Positions 35,001 through 46,444 of a DNA stretch of 64,000 nucleotides are shown here, one piece after another. The notes under the pieces are model-generated. The model did no database searches, was not told the DNA's origin, and was given only the letters and a program-made list of their open reading frames with translations. The first letter of the stretch is position 1, and each line of letters starts with the position of its first letter. The stretch is taken from contig JBHGNT010000017.1 of NCBI GenBank assembly GCA_043228905.1, positions 1,798,001 to 1,862,000 of the forward strand, in the 5' to 3' direction. The position numbers and the translations under genes are program-made. This stretch comes from Azolla caroliniana. Its lineage: Eukaryota > Polypodiophyta.

Positions 35001-37493
35001 GAATGTTTTTCATGTTTTCAGGTTTTAGGAGGTGATTATCCACAAAGTCTTTTGGAAGTTATAGATTCCAGGTAGGTGTCAGCCGGTGAAATTGTTTATG
35101 ATTTATTGATCTAACTTTTTAAAAGGCAGGTCTTTTGGAAACTATAAATTCTAAGTAGATGTCAACTGGTGAAAATTTATGTATATTTTATTACTGTAGC
35201 ACAAAGGAATTTATTTTTTCTTTTAAATATTCTACAGCCAATTACCAGATTTCCTAGGTGGAAGTTGCAAATGTCCTGATGATGGTGGTTGTATGATGTC
35301 AGATAAGGGTCCGTGGAAGGATCCAGAAATAATGAAGGTCACAACCCCAGATCTTTATTTCTTTGATTTTATTTAAATTTTTTTCTTTGGACTAACTCTC
35401 CTCTTTTGTTGCAGAAAGTAATGAGTGGCGCAGAAAAGCATATGACTAAAATATCTATTATTTCCAGATCAAGTAATAAGGTGTTTCTGCCTTCTTGAAT
35501 CCATAAGTTCTGTTATTCTCATCAAGAGATTCCAAGGGTTTACTAAATTTGCACATGCTCATATGAAATTCATTCTACCTTATTTGTCCTCTCCTTACTG
35601 GAAGGATGAAACAATATCCTCAGCAACTCTTCATAAACGGGTTCCTAGATTGATTGAATCAGGAATCTGGGAATATATTTGTTCCAACAATTGTATCGAA
35701 TCTGTTAAGGATATCAATTATCTCCTTAGAAACTTGTGGGTATAGCTCTCTTCTGTGAACTTCACAAAGGCTGATAATATTCTTCAGTGTATAACGATGT
35801 TAGCTTAATAGGACAGCGAAACTTCTTTTTCTTGAACATAGGAGCCACCTAAAATTCAAGGTTTTGGTGAACATAACCAAGATTTTTCTTTTTGAGGCAA
35901 GAACTGCTTTTGGCCTCACAGTTAACACATTCAAGGCTGAATGAAATTCCATAGCAGTTCACTACAATTACCATAGCATATCCTTTGATTTGTTCAGGAT
36001 TATTTTAAATGGAAGAATATACGTCTCTCATCAGAGTTGATTTGAAGTAAAACTTTGCTTTTCGATACTACCAGGAGCCACCAGATCCCTCAATTGATAC
36101 AACATCAGCGTCATCTTCAGCTGCACAAAAGGATGAACCCTTGGAAGTTGAGAGTATTCAGCATCATGAAAAGGTTGAAACTCTTAGTAATTATGCAGTT
36201 TGAAATTCTTGAAGCTTTTCATTTTGTCTCCTATTCATGATTTCTCTGATTTTTTGTCTTAGGAAAGTCTGGATAATCCTAGAGAAATAAATAATGACAG
36301 TTTAGTACCCATGGTTGACAAAACGGTGGATGCTGGATATCAGAAAGGGAATCCTGTTGAGGACAATATTAATACAGTAATTTCTGCAGATAAACCTTCA
36401 GCATCTGAGCATGTACATGAGAACAGGTCAATGGAAAGGCATCCAAGTGAAGTTCTTGTTCCACCAGGTAAGAAGTTTTCTTTATTTGTTGCTTTCATAA
36501 AGGTGTTATAGATTCTAAATACACTTCTTGTTGTCCATAGCTGGGTTTCCTAGCAAGTTAGGGCATACATTATGTCAGAGTTTCAATGGTGTGGCTCTTT
36601 CTGTGCTATCTTTCCTTGTGAATGTTTTTGGCCTCATCCTATACTATCTTGGTCTCATGGAAAAGAAGCTTGCATCCCAGCCAAATACCAACTCTGCTAT
36701 TGTCGATGCATCACGGGTACCTCTAGCATTGAATTCTTCTTATTTGCATAAAAGTAACTCATCAGTATCAGATCGTGTTGCTAAGTTAGAAGAGGTGGTC
36801 AATAAGATTGATAAGCCTGCTAAAGAGTCATCATCAAATGGAGAAGACATTGATGAGCCACCAGATCGGATAAAAGCTTTGGAGGCAGAACTTTTTGAGA
36901 CGAAAAGGGTCTGTTTTCTCTTCTCAATTTTTTGTTTCTCTCTCTCTTGAGGAATCTTAAAACCTAAAATTGCTCGTGTATCATCTTTGTCATAAAATAT
37001 TTACCCATTCTGCATACTTAGTGCAACTTTGTCTGAATCGAGAATGTAAAATGATGAAAGCTTCAATAACACATGTAAAGTCTCTGAAGAGGTCAAGTGC
37101 TTTTGTTCATCTTCGTATTTGCAATGGCATTGAAGCTCTAGGCCCAATCCAATAATACATATGAGTGAAAAATTACCAGAAAACGTACTAGAAGTCCGAA
37201 TAGTAGAGGTTTCTTATTGGATGCATTGATTAGCGAAATCTAAGGAGTTTTTTATGATATGCTGTTGAAATCTTCTTGCAGAAATTGCATGAAGTGTTGT
37301 CTGATCAAAACGAACTATACAATTGCCTGGAGAACTTCAAAGATTTAAAATGGCAGGTAAGAATTTCATTCTTATCGATGTCTTTGAAGCATTTCTTTTA
37401 ACGTTGAGGTTTAAATTATCATTATAACCTCTGATTTCGACCTAACAAATTTGTTCATCCAAAATGAAACAGAGAAAGCTTTGTTGCTTGTAG
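32010..37493 (+). CDS. SEC14/SFH phosphatidylinositol-phosphatidylcholine transfer protein
   Basis: Coding exons are 32010-32416, 32558-32657, 32779-33045, 34523-34600, 34704-34805, 35022-35071, 35238-35337, 35415-35480, 36075-36173, 36263-36467, 36541-36908, 37282-37356 and 37473-37493; all borders are GT/AG and phases agree, giving 645 residues. A basic N-terminal part ([13 protein letters not shown] near 85) leads into CRAL-TRIO-N (about 100-167, [18 protein letters not shown]) and the CRAL-TRIO lipid pocket (about 172-340, including [11 protein letters not shown]-like [32 protein letters not shown] and [10 protein letters not shown]). SFH-specific [20 protein letters not shown] follows, then a variable linker, a hydrophobic stretch (about 503-530) and the Cys-rich C-terminus RKLCCL. 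Such proteins present PtdIns to kinases in polarised membrane growth. A non-coding first exon ends near 30835 and joins at 31973. Confidence 0.9.
34092..34230. repeat. Degenerate tandem pair in SFH intron
   Basis: AGCATGGCACACCATGCTTAAATCCAACAGTGC...AAGAATAGAATGGGA is followed by a diverged second copy (ATCATGCTTAAGCCCAATAGTGC...AAGAATCAATTGGGA) in the large intron between the exons ending at 33045 and starting at 34523. Confidence 0.6.
35128..35192 (+). pseudogene. Duplicated end of an SFH exon inside the next intron
   Basis: TCTTTTGGAAACTATAAATTCTAAGTAGATGTCAACTGGTGAAA is a diverged copy of the end of the exon 35022-35071 plus its donor region (TCTTTTGGAAGTTATAGATTCCAGGTAGGTGTCAGCCGGTGAAA, read from 35048). 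The copy's donor AG|GT has become AAGT, so it should not be spliced in. Confidence 0.75.
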
Positions 37494-37883
37494 GGAGTGG
37501 TAATATGCTCCGACTGATTGATCTCAAATAAAGGGGGCCATGGCAATGCCATCAGTAATGGTTAAAAGGATGCAACCTTCAAGACAGTGACATACATTGA
37601 TGGACATAAGGCACAGCCATGTCATAAGCTCTTATTACTATAATCCAATAATTTGTATGGAAGTTTAAAAGAGATTGATGATGTGTACTATGTTAGCTGG
37701 TGTAAATAATGTAATGTATTTTCGTGGTAAAGTCATATAACCAAAATATACATGAAACCTGAATCAGATTCTTATTGCTACCATACCATGAATAAAACAA
37801 GGCATTTGTTGTAAACCACAATGTGGTGCATTCCCGTTATTATGCAAATGCAGTAATAAGGGACCTTCTTAAACTTGGAAAAG

Positions 37884-38115
37884 GTATGGCAGTGTTAATG
37901 ACAGTCTAGATATTGATAGGAGCAGTAAATAGCATGGAATCTTCATAAAGGAAACAGTATTAAACAGTTTTATGTACATTTTTGAGCAATTAGATGGATA
38001 TGACATCAGCAAATACGGTAAAGATATGGCAATGTTAATGGCAGTCTCTAGATAAAATATTCTGGAAGCTTCATAAAGGAAACAGTTTGTACACTTCTGT
38101 GTAACTAGATGGATG
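37884..38115. repeat. Diverged two-copy tandem repeat, about 140-base period
   Basis: GGTATGGCAGTGTTAATGACAGTCTAGAT...CTTCATAAAGGAAACAGT recurs as AGATATGGCAATGTTAATGGCAGTCTCTAGAT...CTTCATAAAGGAAACAGT, followed in both by a TAxxTGTACA...TAGATGGAT tail. Confidence 0.75.
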
Positions 38116-38482
38116 CTCCCTAACTGTCTCAAAAAGAAAGCCATCACTAAATAAGGTGTAGGGTGTAGATAGAAATCCTTGGAACAATATCCTCGTTTAG
38201 CAATAATCTGAAGTGGCACATAAAAAATCTCCATGGTTGTATCATATATGAGAAGACCCATTTAGGAAGTGCCCAATTGCTCTCTTGAAAATCCTGAAAA
38301 ACGTAAAATTGTTCTAAAATGATGGTGTTGAATGAATTGCCTGTCATTTATATCTTGTGTACTACAATTTACTGTGCGTAAAATGATGACATTAGAATGC
38401 TCTTAGACTGTTATTTCTTTTGTATTAAGGCATTTAGCAGTTTGTATCATATTTAGTGTTTATACCCATTGCCTTGTCCCAC

Positions 38483-38662
38483 AATGGGGACAACCTCATG
38501 GCTACAAACTATAAGTTTTTTTATAATTACAATATATTTGCAAGTTTTACTGTAACACATTTTCAGTTTTAGAATGGGGACAACCTCATGGCTATTTAAC
38601 TGTAAGTTTTTTATAATTACATTATATTTGCAAGTTTTAATGTAACACATTTTGAGTTTTAG
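38483..38662. repeat. Two-copy tandem repeat, 90-base period
   Basis: AATGGGGACAACCTCATGGC and the downstream TATTTGCAAGTTTTACTGTA recur 90 bases later with about 93% identity by eye. Confidence 0.85.
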
Positions 38663-38681
38663 CATTTATATCATGTGATGA

Positions 38682-38754
38682 AATATATATATATATATAG
38701 ATATATAGATATATATATATATATATATATAGATATATAGATATATCTATATAC
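38682..38754. repeat. (AT)n / (TATAGA) microsatellite
   Basis: Alternating AT with regularly placed TAGATATATAGA units; partly palindromic, so it could form a cruciform. Confidence 0.9.
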
Positions 38755-38955
38755 GTGGATGCCGAACTGAATTGTTCCACCATGTGCCAAATCACAAATT
38801 GGATTGCATATTATTGCACTGTTGTAGAAATTTTACATCACTGCCTTGCTATCAACAATGATCTATCCACAACAGTTGCATTAAATTATAAGATCAGTAG
38901 ACATTCCCTTAGCCAAGGGAAATGTTGGAATATTTGAGATAATGTAATGAGATTT

Positions 38956-40671
38956 CTAGACTATGGCAATGGCACCTTCATCATCATTCACTTCATCTTG
39001 CATATGAACACCTGCATATATGTTACTGATGCAAACATATGCAGCTGCATTGTCTCCATCTAATTGTTCTAGATGCTGGAATATCCATCTGCCAAGGTCC
39101 AGATTTATCCATTGTCTGCATGCAGCCAATAGAGCCAGCAATAATTGAAATCGATTAAAAGGTAAAACCTCTTCAATCAAAATCATCGCCTTATCAAAGT
39201 GTCCAGCCCGACTAAATAGATCAACCATGCAAGTATACTGCTCTAAAGTTGGAATTAAGTAGTATTCAATGGTCATAATGTGGAAACACATTTCTCCCTC
39301 GGCCACTAGACCTGCATGATTACATGCTGTCAACAAAAGAAGGAATGTGATATCATCTGGCTTGCTACCTTGCTCTACCATTTTATGAAATGCATTAAGA
39401 CTTGCTTTGACCTGACCAATCTGAGCATATCCAGCAATCAATGCATTCCAGGCGATGGTGTCTGGTATGGTAAGATCATCAAACAATTCTTGTGCTTTCG
39501 AAAGTGCACTACATTTCACATACATGTCTATCAATGCAGTGCCTAGTGTAATATCTTTCTTCAACAAGTTGTTGCTTATCTTTGCATGAATTTCCTTTCC
39601 CTTTTCAACTGACACTATGTTCCCACAAACTTTTAAAATGCTTGAAAATGTGAGAAGATCAGGTGAGATTCCCTCTTCTTGCATCCTTGAAAAGCACTTC
39701 AAAGCTTCATTGCTGAATTCATGTTGAGCATAGCCAACTATCAAAGTAGTCCACGTGACAACATCCCTTGCTTCATGGACATCAAATGCTTCTTGTGCTT
39801 TTGCAATTGCACCACATTTGACATACATGTCCACCAATGCATTGCCAAGCATGATATTTTTTTTCAGTTTCTCTTGCTTGGCGATCTCAACATGTATCTC
39901 TTCTCCTTTCTGAATCGATCTTATGCTACCACATGCTTTCAAAATGCAAATGTAAGTGACCACATTTGGGCAAATTCCTTCATCTTGCATCCCGATGAAG
40001 CAATCTAGAGCTTTATCAACAAACCCATGTTGAGTATACCCAGCAATCATTGCAGTCCAAGTTACAACATTCCGCACTGGAAGCTCTTCAAACACTCTTT
40101 CTGCTTTTCCTATCACACCACACTTCATATACATATCCACCAATGCAGAGCCAAGCGCAAAATCCTTTTCCAATAGACCTTGCTTCAATACCTCACTGTG
40201 TATCTCTTCGCCTGTCTGGATCAATCTCAATATACTGCAAGCTTTTAAAAGGCAAGTGAAGGTGATTGCATTAGGCAACAATCCCTTTTCTCTCATCTGT
40301 CCAAAGCATTCCAAAGCTTCATTTCCGAGCCCATTCTGCGCATATCCAGCAATTAATGCTGTCCACGAAACGGTATCTTGTGCTGGGAGCTCTTCGAACA
40401 CCTCTTTTGCCAAAGAAAGGGAGCCACATTTAGCATACATACTAATGAGAGCAGTGCCAACATTAACATCTTTTTGAATCAATCCGCGCTCCCGGATGTT
40501 AGTATGTATCTTTATGGCTTCACAGAGGTTCTTCTGTTTCCCACACAGCTTGATGGAATTCAGAAGTGCTGCTCGAGAGTCAATATAATGAATTCTATGG
40601 AGTTTTGCGTAATCCGATCCTTTTAATACTGCCGGCGTCTCTTCCACCAAAGGTAAAGGGCAAGTCTCCAT
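38956..40671 (-). CDS. PLS-class pentatricopeptide repeat protein with shortened E domain
   Basis: An intronless 571-residue protein with tandem P, L and S repeats, for example NVGTALISMYAKCGSLSLAK, VVTWTAMIAGYTQHGFVDKA and CPNVVTYICILKACGSIRSI, from about residue 32 to 480. An E-like segment follows (LLLALLAACRQWINLDLGR ... AAAYVCISNIYAG). After ISNIYAG the protein changes to a short acidic end and stops, so the E+ and DYW (cytidine deaminase) parts are absent. PLS proteins bind organellar transcripts, one base per repeat, and usually specify C-to-U editing; without DYW this one would need a partner in trans, or has lost its C-terminus. No strong transit peptide can be judged by eye. The start at 40671 precedes the first repeat by about 30 residues. 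Confidence 0.85.
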   Translation of the reverse strand: METCPLPLVEETPAVLKGSDYAKLHRIHYIDSRAALLNSIKLCGKQKNLCEAIKIHTNIRERGLIQKDVNVGTALISMYAKCGSLSLAKEVFEELPAQDTVSWTALIAGYAQNGLGNEALECFGQMREKGLLPNAITFTCLLKACSILRLIQTGEEIHSEVLKQGLLEKDFALGSALVDMYMKCGVIGKAERVFEELPVRNVVTWTAMIAGYTQHGFVDKALDCFIGMQDEGICPNVVTYICILKACGSIRSIQKGEEIHVEIAKQEKLKKNIMLGNALVDMYVKCGAIAKAQEAFDVHEARDVVTWTTLIVGYAQHEFSNEALKCFSRMQEEGISPDLLTFSSILKVCGNIVSVEKGKEIHAKISNNLLKKDITLGTALIDMYVKCSALSKAQELFDDLTIPDTIAWNALIAGYAQIGQVKASLNAFHKMVEQGSKPDDITFLLLLTACNHAGLVAEGEMCFHIMTIEYYLIPTLEQYTCMVDLFSRAGHFDKAMILIEEVLPFNRFQLLLALLAACRQWINLDLGRWIFQHLEQLDGDNAAAYVCISNIYAGVHMQDEVNDDEGAIAIV

Positions 40672-41885
40672 ACTGTTGTTTTGGCTTTCTGTCTGCTATT
40701 CTGGTAAAGAGCAAGGCTCCATCATGATATCATGATGTCTCAATAGAAGAATTAGTTAGAATGAAGATATCTTACCTTGATTCTTCACAAGACAGGAACT
40801 TTGTCATCAGGATTCTACGAGAGGTATGTCATAATTCTAAGAAAGGTAGATCATTTTCATATGCTAAGATGGAGCACAAAATGCCAATAAACGGGCTTCC
40901 CATGTATATGTAGTGGTTCCTTCGTGTAGGGAAAAGCTCTTTTAAGAATTTCCATGCAAGAAAATGATTGCCCATCTGCACGGACAATTTCTTGATGATT
41001 TCAACAGAGCAGGAAGAGAATTATCCAAGAAGCGAATGTTCTCGTTTGTATGCATCCGTTTTTCCTTATCGTAAGAGAAGAGGGGATGAGATCCTACAAG
41101 AAAAGCTGCTCCCTCATCTGCAGGCGTGAATCCGTTTTGTAGTAGAAGGGACGAGGCAAAGGGGCTCTGAGGTTTGAAGGCCCCATGGTTTCTTGAGGCA
41201 GGAGAAGAGAGGAGAGGAAGCTCGGGCGAGGCTTCAGCGATTACACAGATAAAGTGCTCAAAGGAAGTAGATAGAATAAATAAAACTAAATCATAATAAT
41301 AAGTTATACTTATAACTAAATAATAATGATAATAGCTAAGAATTAGGAATTAAGCATTAAGCATTAACATTTAACATTTAACATTTAATGATTAATAATG
41401 CTGATGGTGATGATAATAATAACTAAATTCTGATCCAAATGTAAAAGAGATTGCCGCCCATCCGTGACCTTTACCTCACTCTCTCTCAGCTCCGGCAAAA
41501 TCCCCTCAAAATGTAGCTCTTGATTTGAAGACAAAGAAGGTTTTTGTCGCAATTTTTCGTGCACAAGATGGGTTTCGTTGGGATTGATATGTGGTCTTTA
41601 ATTGCTCATATAGTTAGAAAGAATATGACATTCTCAAATAATGTATGTTAAATGCGGTATACTATTGCAAAAGCACGTTGAGAAGTGGTTGTTATAACTT
41701 ATTCATAACCAAAAACAGGATTGAAGGCATGTTTTTTTTTTTATTTTCATAAAAAACTATCATCCATTGGTATTAAAATTAAAGTGGGCAATATACAAGA
41801 TAATCCAATATTACAACAAATATTGTATAGCCATGTCGAATGATTGTAGCCAATCTTTCTAGGTAAAGATAAATAATCTTTCTAG
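40672..41885. other. Upstream region of the PPR gene
   Basis: The first 550 bases are moderately GC-rich and probably include promoter and leader. From 41270 to 41430 there is a simple AATA/ATTA/AACATTT-rich stretch. No second gene is supported. Confidence 0.45.
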
Positions 41886-41889
41886 CCAA

Positions 41890-42530
41890 TCTTATTCATG
41901 TTCCGCATATCCAAGAAAAATGTTCATTTAGCAACCCCGTTCTTTCAATCTCAGCAGACATCGCACGTTTCTTCATAATCTCCTTGCATTGTCAGTGTCT
42001 TTGCACTTGCAATACATGTCTATAAGAGCATTGCTCACAAAGACATTCAAGTCACATCCACTTGCAACTGTATGGTTATCATGTCTATCATCTTATTTGC
42101 AATAATGATGTTTGCTAACAATCCATTTTTATAATAAGGTTATTGCTTAGCACAAGCCAAGTTTCCTTCTTTTTGTATCTTTTTGTAAGAAAAAGTATTG
42201 ATTCGTTTGGAACAGTTTTTCCTTCGGTAAACAATTCCTAAAGTTCTTGAAATTCCTTGTTGATTGATCCATCTTCATGCACCTCACCAAAAGCTCCAAC
42301 AGTGCCAAAATAGTGATCCTTCTCTTGCACCTGATGGCGCTTGTTTTTGAAGGTATATCATTGTCAACCAAGTATTGAAGAGACTACCAATTGACCCTAT
42401 TGCATATACTGTCATGCACTTATTGTCTTTTTCTACTACTCGAATATTGACCACAACATTTAGAGATATACCTTCCCAATGTATCATGAGTGGCATAAGA
42501 GCATCCTCCCCACCACCCACAGTTTCAACA
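41890..42530 (-). pseudogene. PPR gene relic
   Basis: On the minus strand 42044-41975 reads VSNALIDMYCKCKDTDNARRL before a stop, a canonical PPR helix pair (NALIDMYxKCxxxxxA). A neighbouring frame gives SAEIERTGLLNE. Further right (42284-42520) the frame is open but only weakly PPR-like. It lies 1.2 kb upstream of the intact PPR gene on the same strand, so an old tandem copy is likely. Confidence 0.5.
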
Positions 42531-42539
42531 TAACTTGAA

Positions 42540-45135
42540 ATTAGTGTTGTTCAAGATTGAAGGCATGTTGCCATTTCAATCGGGTTAGTTTATGTGTTAT
42601 ACATATAGACTACACATTTACTGGTGGAAGTGACAAACCTAACTTGAATGGCGTAAACATTGCGAAAGCACATTGAGAAGTGCTTTTTTCATTCATTATT
42701 CGTCATTGAAAATGACAATGAAAAATATGATGTCATGCTTCTGGTTAGTGGTGAATGAAGCGCTCAAACTGTATATCCGTGGTTTATATAAACAATTTGA
42801 ATGTTACAAAAGTTGTGCTTGTTTGCATAAAATGTATAACACATTATCTAGGTTAAAAAGGTAAATTGTTGAATCATCAATGAAGTTGCTAATGATATTC
42901 ACCAACCATCCACCACATAATTGGCACCGATACACAAAAAAACTAACAAGCGGCCTAAATGTTCCACGCATTTATGCAAGCTACCATATGCACATCAATT
43001 CCTTTGCAAACTTAAAATATATGTCAATCTATAAGAAACCATCACATACATTCCATGTAAAAGAAAAGGCAAATTTTCCAATGTAACATTCCACCTACCT
43101 AAAAACAATAATATCACTTGGTGTAGTAAGAAAACATGTTGGGAAGTTTAGGTTGTCATACAAAGATAGGAAAGGCCTATATGAAAAACAAGCAAATTCT
43201 TTTAAGAAAGAAACAATTTCCGTTGGGAACCATGGAGTTTCACCACTTTCAACATATGCCTTCTACAATATATTTGACGTTCTTTTCATCAATGTTTCTT
43301 TGTTCTCCCCTATGCACTCGTTACTTTAGTTTTGTAATATGAGACAAGAAAGATTCAAATATTGTGACAATATTTCGATTAATAGGATTGGATGTTCCCA
43401 ACCTATGTCGTCGTATCACCTCAATGTAAAGAGCTAATAAGAGAAACTATAATCCCATGCAACTACATGTTGATGTTGATGAGGTCATGCATGAACATGG
43501 AACAATGATTAAATATTATGTATGATGTCTCTTGACAAGAGATTTATTGTTGTAAAATGAGACATTTATCTTTGTAATCAATAAGTATTCGAATATATTG
43601 GACAAAGGGTTGCCAAACCATGGCGTCAAGAGTTCAATATACCTAATACTAATTGTGCAATTCTCAATGACATATTTTCTGCTCTCTCTCTCTCTCTCTT
43701 TATTGGACTTGTGATTCTCCATTGAATAATGACTAAATCCGTGGAGATACATGCCCCTTTCTACTCCATATATACCCTATTGGACTTGTCATTTAGATGA
43801 TTCCACAACTTTTAAGCTTTTTAGAGACTTTTAGAGTCTCTTAAATTAAAGTCTTTGCAACATTTAATCATATAATTAAATAAACCCTCACTAATGAAAC
43901 TTTGAAACCATCGAATGTTTAAGTGTTTGGAATATTTCTCAAAGTTACATAGATGGCATAACACAACAATGAGCAATAAAGCTATGATATGTTGTTGACA
44001 CTTGCTCATTTTCTCTCATATCATTATTCATGACATGATTACTTATTTTGTGGGGAAAAAAGTGGTGTGTAATTATTCTCTAGCCAAACTAACCTTAGTT
44101 TTGGGGTTATGTATTGACGTGATTTTCACATGTGATTAGGCGCCCAACTACTTATTTTGTGGGGAAAAAGTGATGTGTAATTATTCTCTAGCCAAGATAA
44201 CCTTTGTTTTGGAGTTATGTATTGACGTGATTTTCACATGTGATTAGGCGCCCAACTACTTTTGACAACATGAGAGAGAAGAGGAGAGGGAGGGAGGGAG
44301 AAACAATAGAAAGATGGGTTATTTGATGGTAATAAATAATAAGATGGGTTATTTGATGGGCACTAGTTGTGCACAACAATAATGTATATCATAAGATGAT
44401 TGACGATAGAGCTTAGCTATGATGAAGGTTTCACACACATGGCACAATCCTTGTCGTATACAATGGTGGCATCGTGTTTTTGGGTATAAGATTGCATTGT
44501 TGTCTTCCATTTTGTGCGGAAGTATTTCTATAGTTGGCAAGCAATGGAGGGTGGGTTGCCTATAAGAGCATTAAAACATTAACACATTTCCAATGGGGCA
44601 TGTTTTTTTTGTACAATGATTGAGGAGGATGCCAAGCCATTTTTCCTTATATGCCCCATTGTTAATGAAATTTGGGTTATTTTTTTTGTACAATGAGCGA
44701 GGAGGAATCATTAATAGGGAATGATTTATCATATTTTTTTTGGAATTTCGTTCCGGGAGACGACACTTTTTTCCTAATTATCATATAAGGTTGTTTTTTA
44801 CTATCCTAGGTATTGGGGTATGTGGTATTATGTATAATTGGAGTTTGAGAAATGGGTTCTTGTTTGATGGTTTCCATGGAGACAACACCTCCTGAGTCCA
44901 TAGGTTAAAAGCAAATTTGATATAAATTTCGCAACTACCATTCCATCCACTTTATATATTTGAATACAATGTTTCCAATGAATACCTTGTCATCCAACAT
45001 TTTGTTATTGAACATTGTGCATAATGAGTGTTGCCGATTTCACACATGAGAATATTGCCTACATGATAGTGATACTCTATGGAGGAAACCCTTTTTATGG
45101 GAATGGATATGTAAAAACGTACTAGATTCATCCTT
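42540..45135. other. Spacer with no recognised gene
   Basis: AT-rich. Holds a short CT run at 43681-43699 and the tandem pair at 44041-44258; short frames here show no domain. Confidence 0.5.
44041..44258. repeat. Two-copy tandem repeat, 109-base period
   Basis: ACTTATTTTGTGGGGAAAAA ... CACATGTGATTAGGCGCCCA is present twice in direct order with about 95% identity by eye. The high identity suggests a recent duplication. Confidence 0.9.
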
Positions 45136-45139
45136 GTAG

Positions 45140-46272
45140 AAGTTGCTAAGGTGGAACCCCATTGGAAGTTATGGGTATATGGTTGTCGTCCCCTTGTTGA
45201 ACTAGAATGGGACCCAAGGGATTTCAGGTGGAAACATGATGGCAGATTTCGCCATTTCTTTGCGTACAACACTAAACTGGGCCGGACTTTTCAACTGTAG
45301 CTAGGCAACCCCTTACGCAATGGTTGGCGTACATTGGGCATCCCTGATGAGGTGCTCATTACTGTTTGGAAGGGTCTCTAGTGTCTCCACATGCTGGAAA
45401 AGATAAAGTTTTTTTAGTGGCAAATCAGTCATAATGTGGTTCCCGCTGGCAAATGGCTAGGTAAACGTGGCGGCCCACTAGGCTGCCCACTTTGCCATTC
45501 ACCTATTGAGACTCTGAGGCATTGTTTATGGGATTGCCCTCAAGCTCAAAAGGTATGGGATAGAGTGACTCGCCTCCTTGCGGCATGTGAAGTGGAAGGA
45601 ACAACATTGTGGAGTGTTGTGGCATGGATTGATCACTCTGATGATTGGTGGACGGACGCCTTTAATGCGGATAGTTGGTGCTACATATGCATGAGAGGCA
45701 AAATTGCCAAGATTCGATTTGAGAGAGTCTTGCAGTCCGCATCCCCTAGGTTCCCGGAAATTTGGATGTTGATCGCAGGCTTCACCCAATGGTATGTATG
45801 GAAAGCGCATTGTCTAAAGGTCTTTCAGGATCTGGTGCGGCCCCCGGAGGAAGTGATCATGGACATATGGTTTGCGCTTATCAACTGCCTATGAGGGCAA
45901 TTGGACGAGGTTTGCAACCATTCCAATGACGTGGTCACTGCCCGTTTGCACTTTTGGCAGAAATGGCGGAACACGCCTATGGTGACACAAGGAGGAAGTG
46001 GCCCGAGGTGGAACTACCAGTCCCCACGCTGGTTGTTTCCGACTCACTTACCACCCTCCCTTTGTTGTCGGCCCCAAGAGTTGTCTCGTACTAGTCAACA
46101 CTGAAGGGCACCGTTTTTAGCTATAGGTACTTACATTAAGTAGTCTCATTTTCTTGAATTTGATCGGAGGGAGATTCCCCAATCTATGTATAAGCCTCCT
46201 TGTAGAGTCTCTTTGTAATAATCCTTCCTAACTAATGGGAAAGTAGCTTCATTTTGGAAAAAAAGAAGAAGA
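45140..46272 (+). mobile_element. LINE 3' part with zinc-binding RT domain
   Basis: Frames read LEWDPRDFRWKHDGRF, GNPLRNGWRTLGIPDEVLIT, MLEKIKFF (stop) WQISHNVVPAGKWLGKR, then the open stretch 45436-45894 with CPLCHSPIETLRHCLWDCPQAQKVW, a clear zf-RVT domain, and WYVWKAHCLKVF. The frame ends at 45892; a shifted tail runs to about 46100. The 3' end (TTTTGGAAAAAAAGAAGAAG) matches the remnant at 26885-27860. At least two stops inactivate it. Confidence 0.75.
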
Positions 46273-46444
46273 CCAAACACTCAAACCTTTATGGTGAAAT
46301 GAATTAAAATAATTTGTATAATTTTGTCACTATAATATTTCACATCCTCTTGTGGGGGTTCTATGTAAGGGTATGTTGATGTATTGACATATTTAAGTAA
46401 GGATCAACAATAAGACTAACAAAATAAATTAGAGAGACAAAGAG

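Larger units (their letters stand above)
37494..38955. other. Spacer downstream of SFH with two tandem pairs
   Basis: No gene recognised. It holds the SFH 3' region, two two-copy tandem repeats (37884-38115 and 38483-38662) and an AT/TATAGA microsatellite (38682-38754). Confidence 0.5.
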
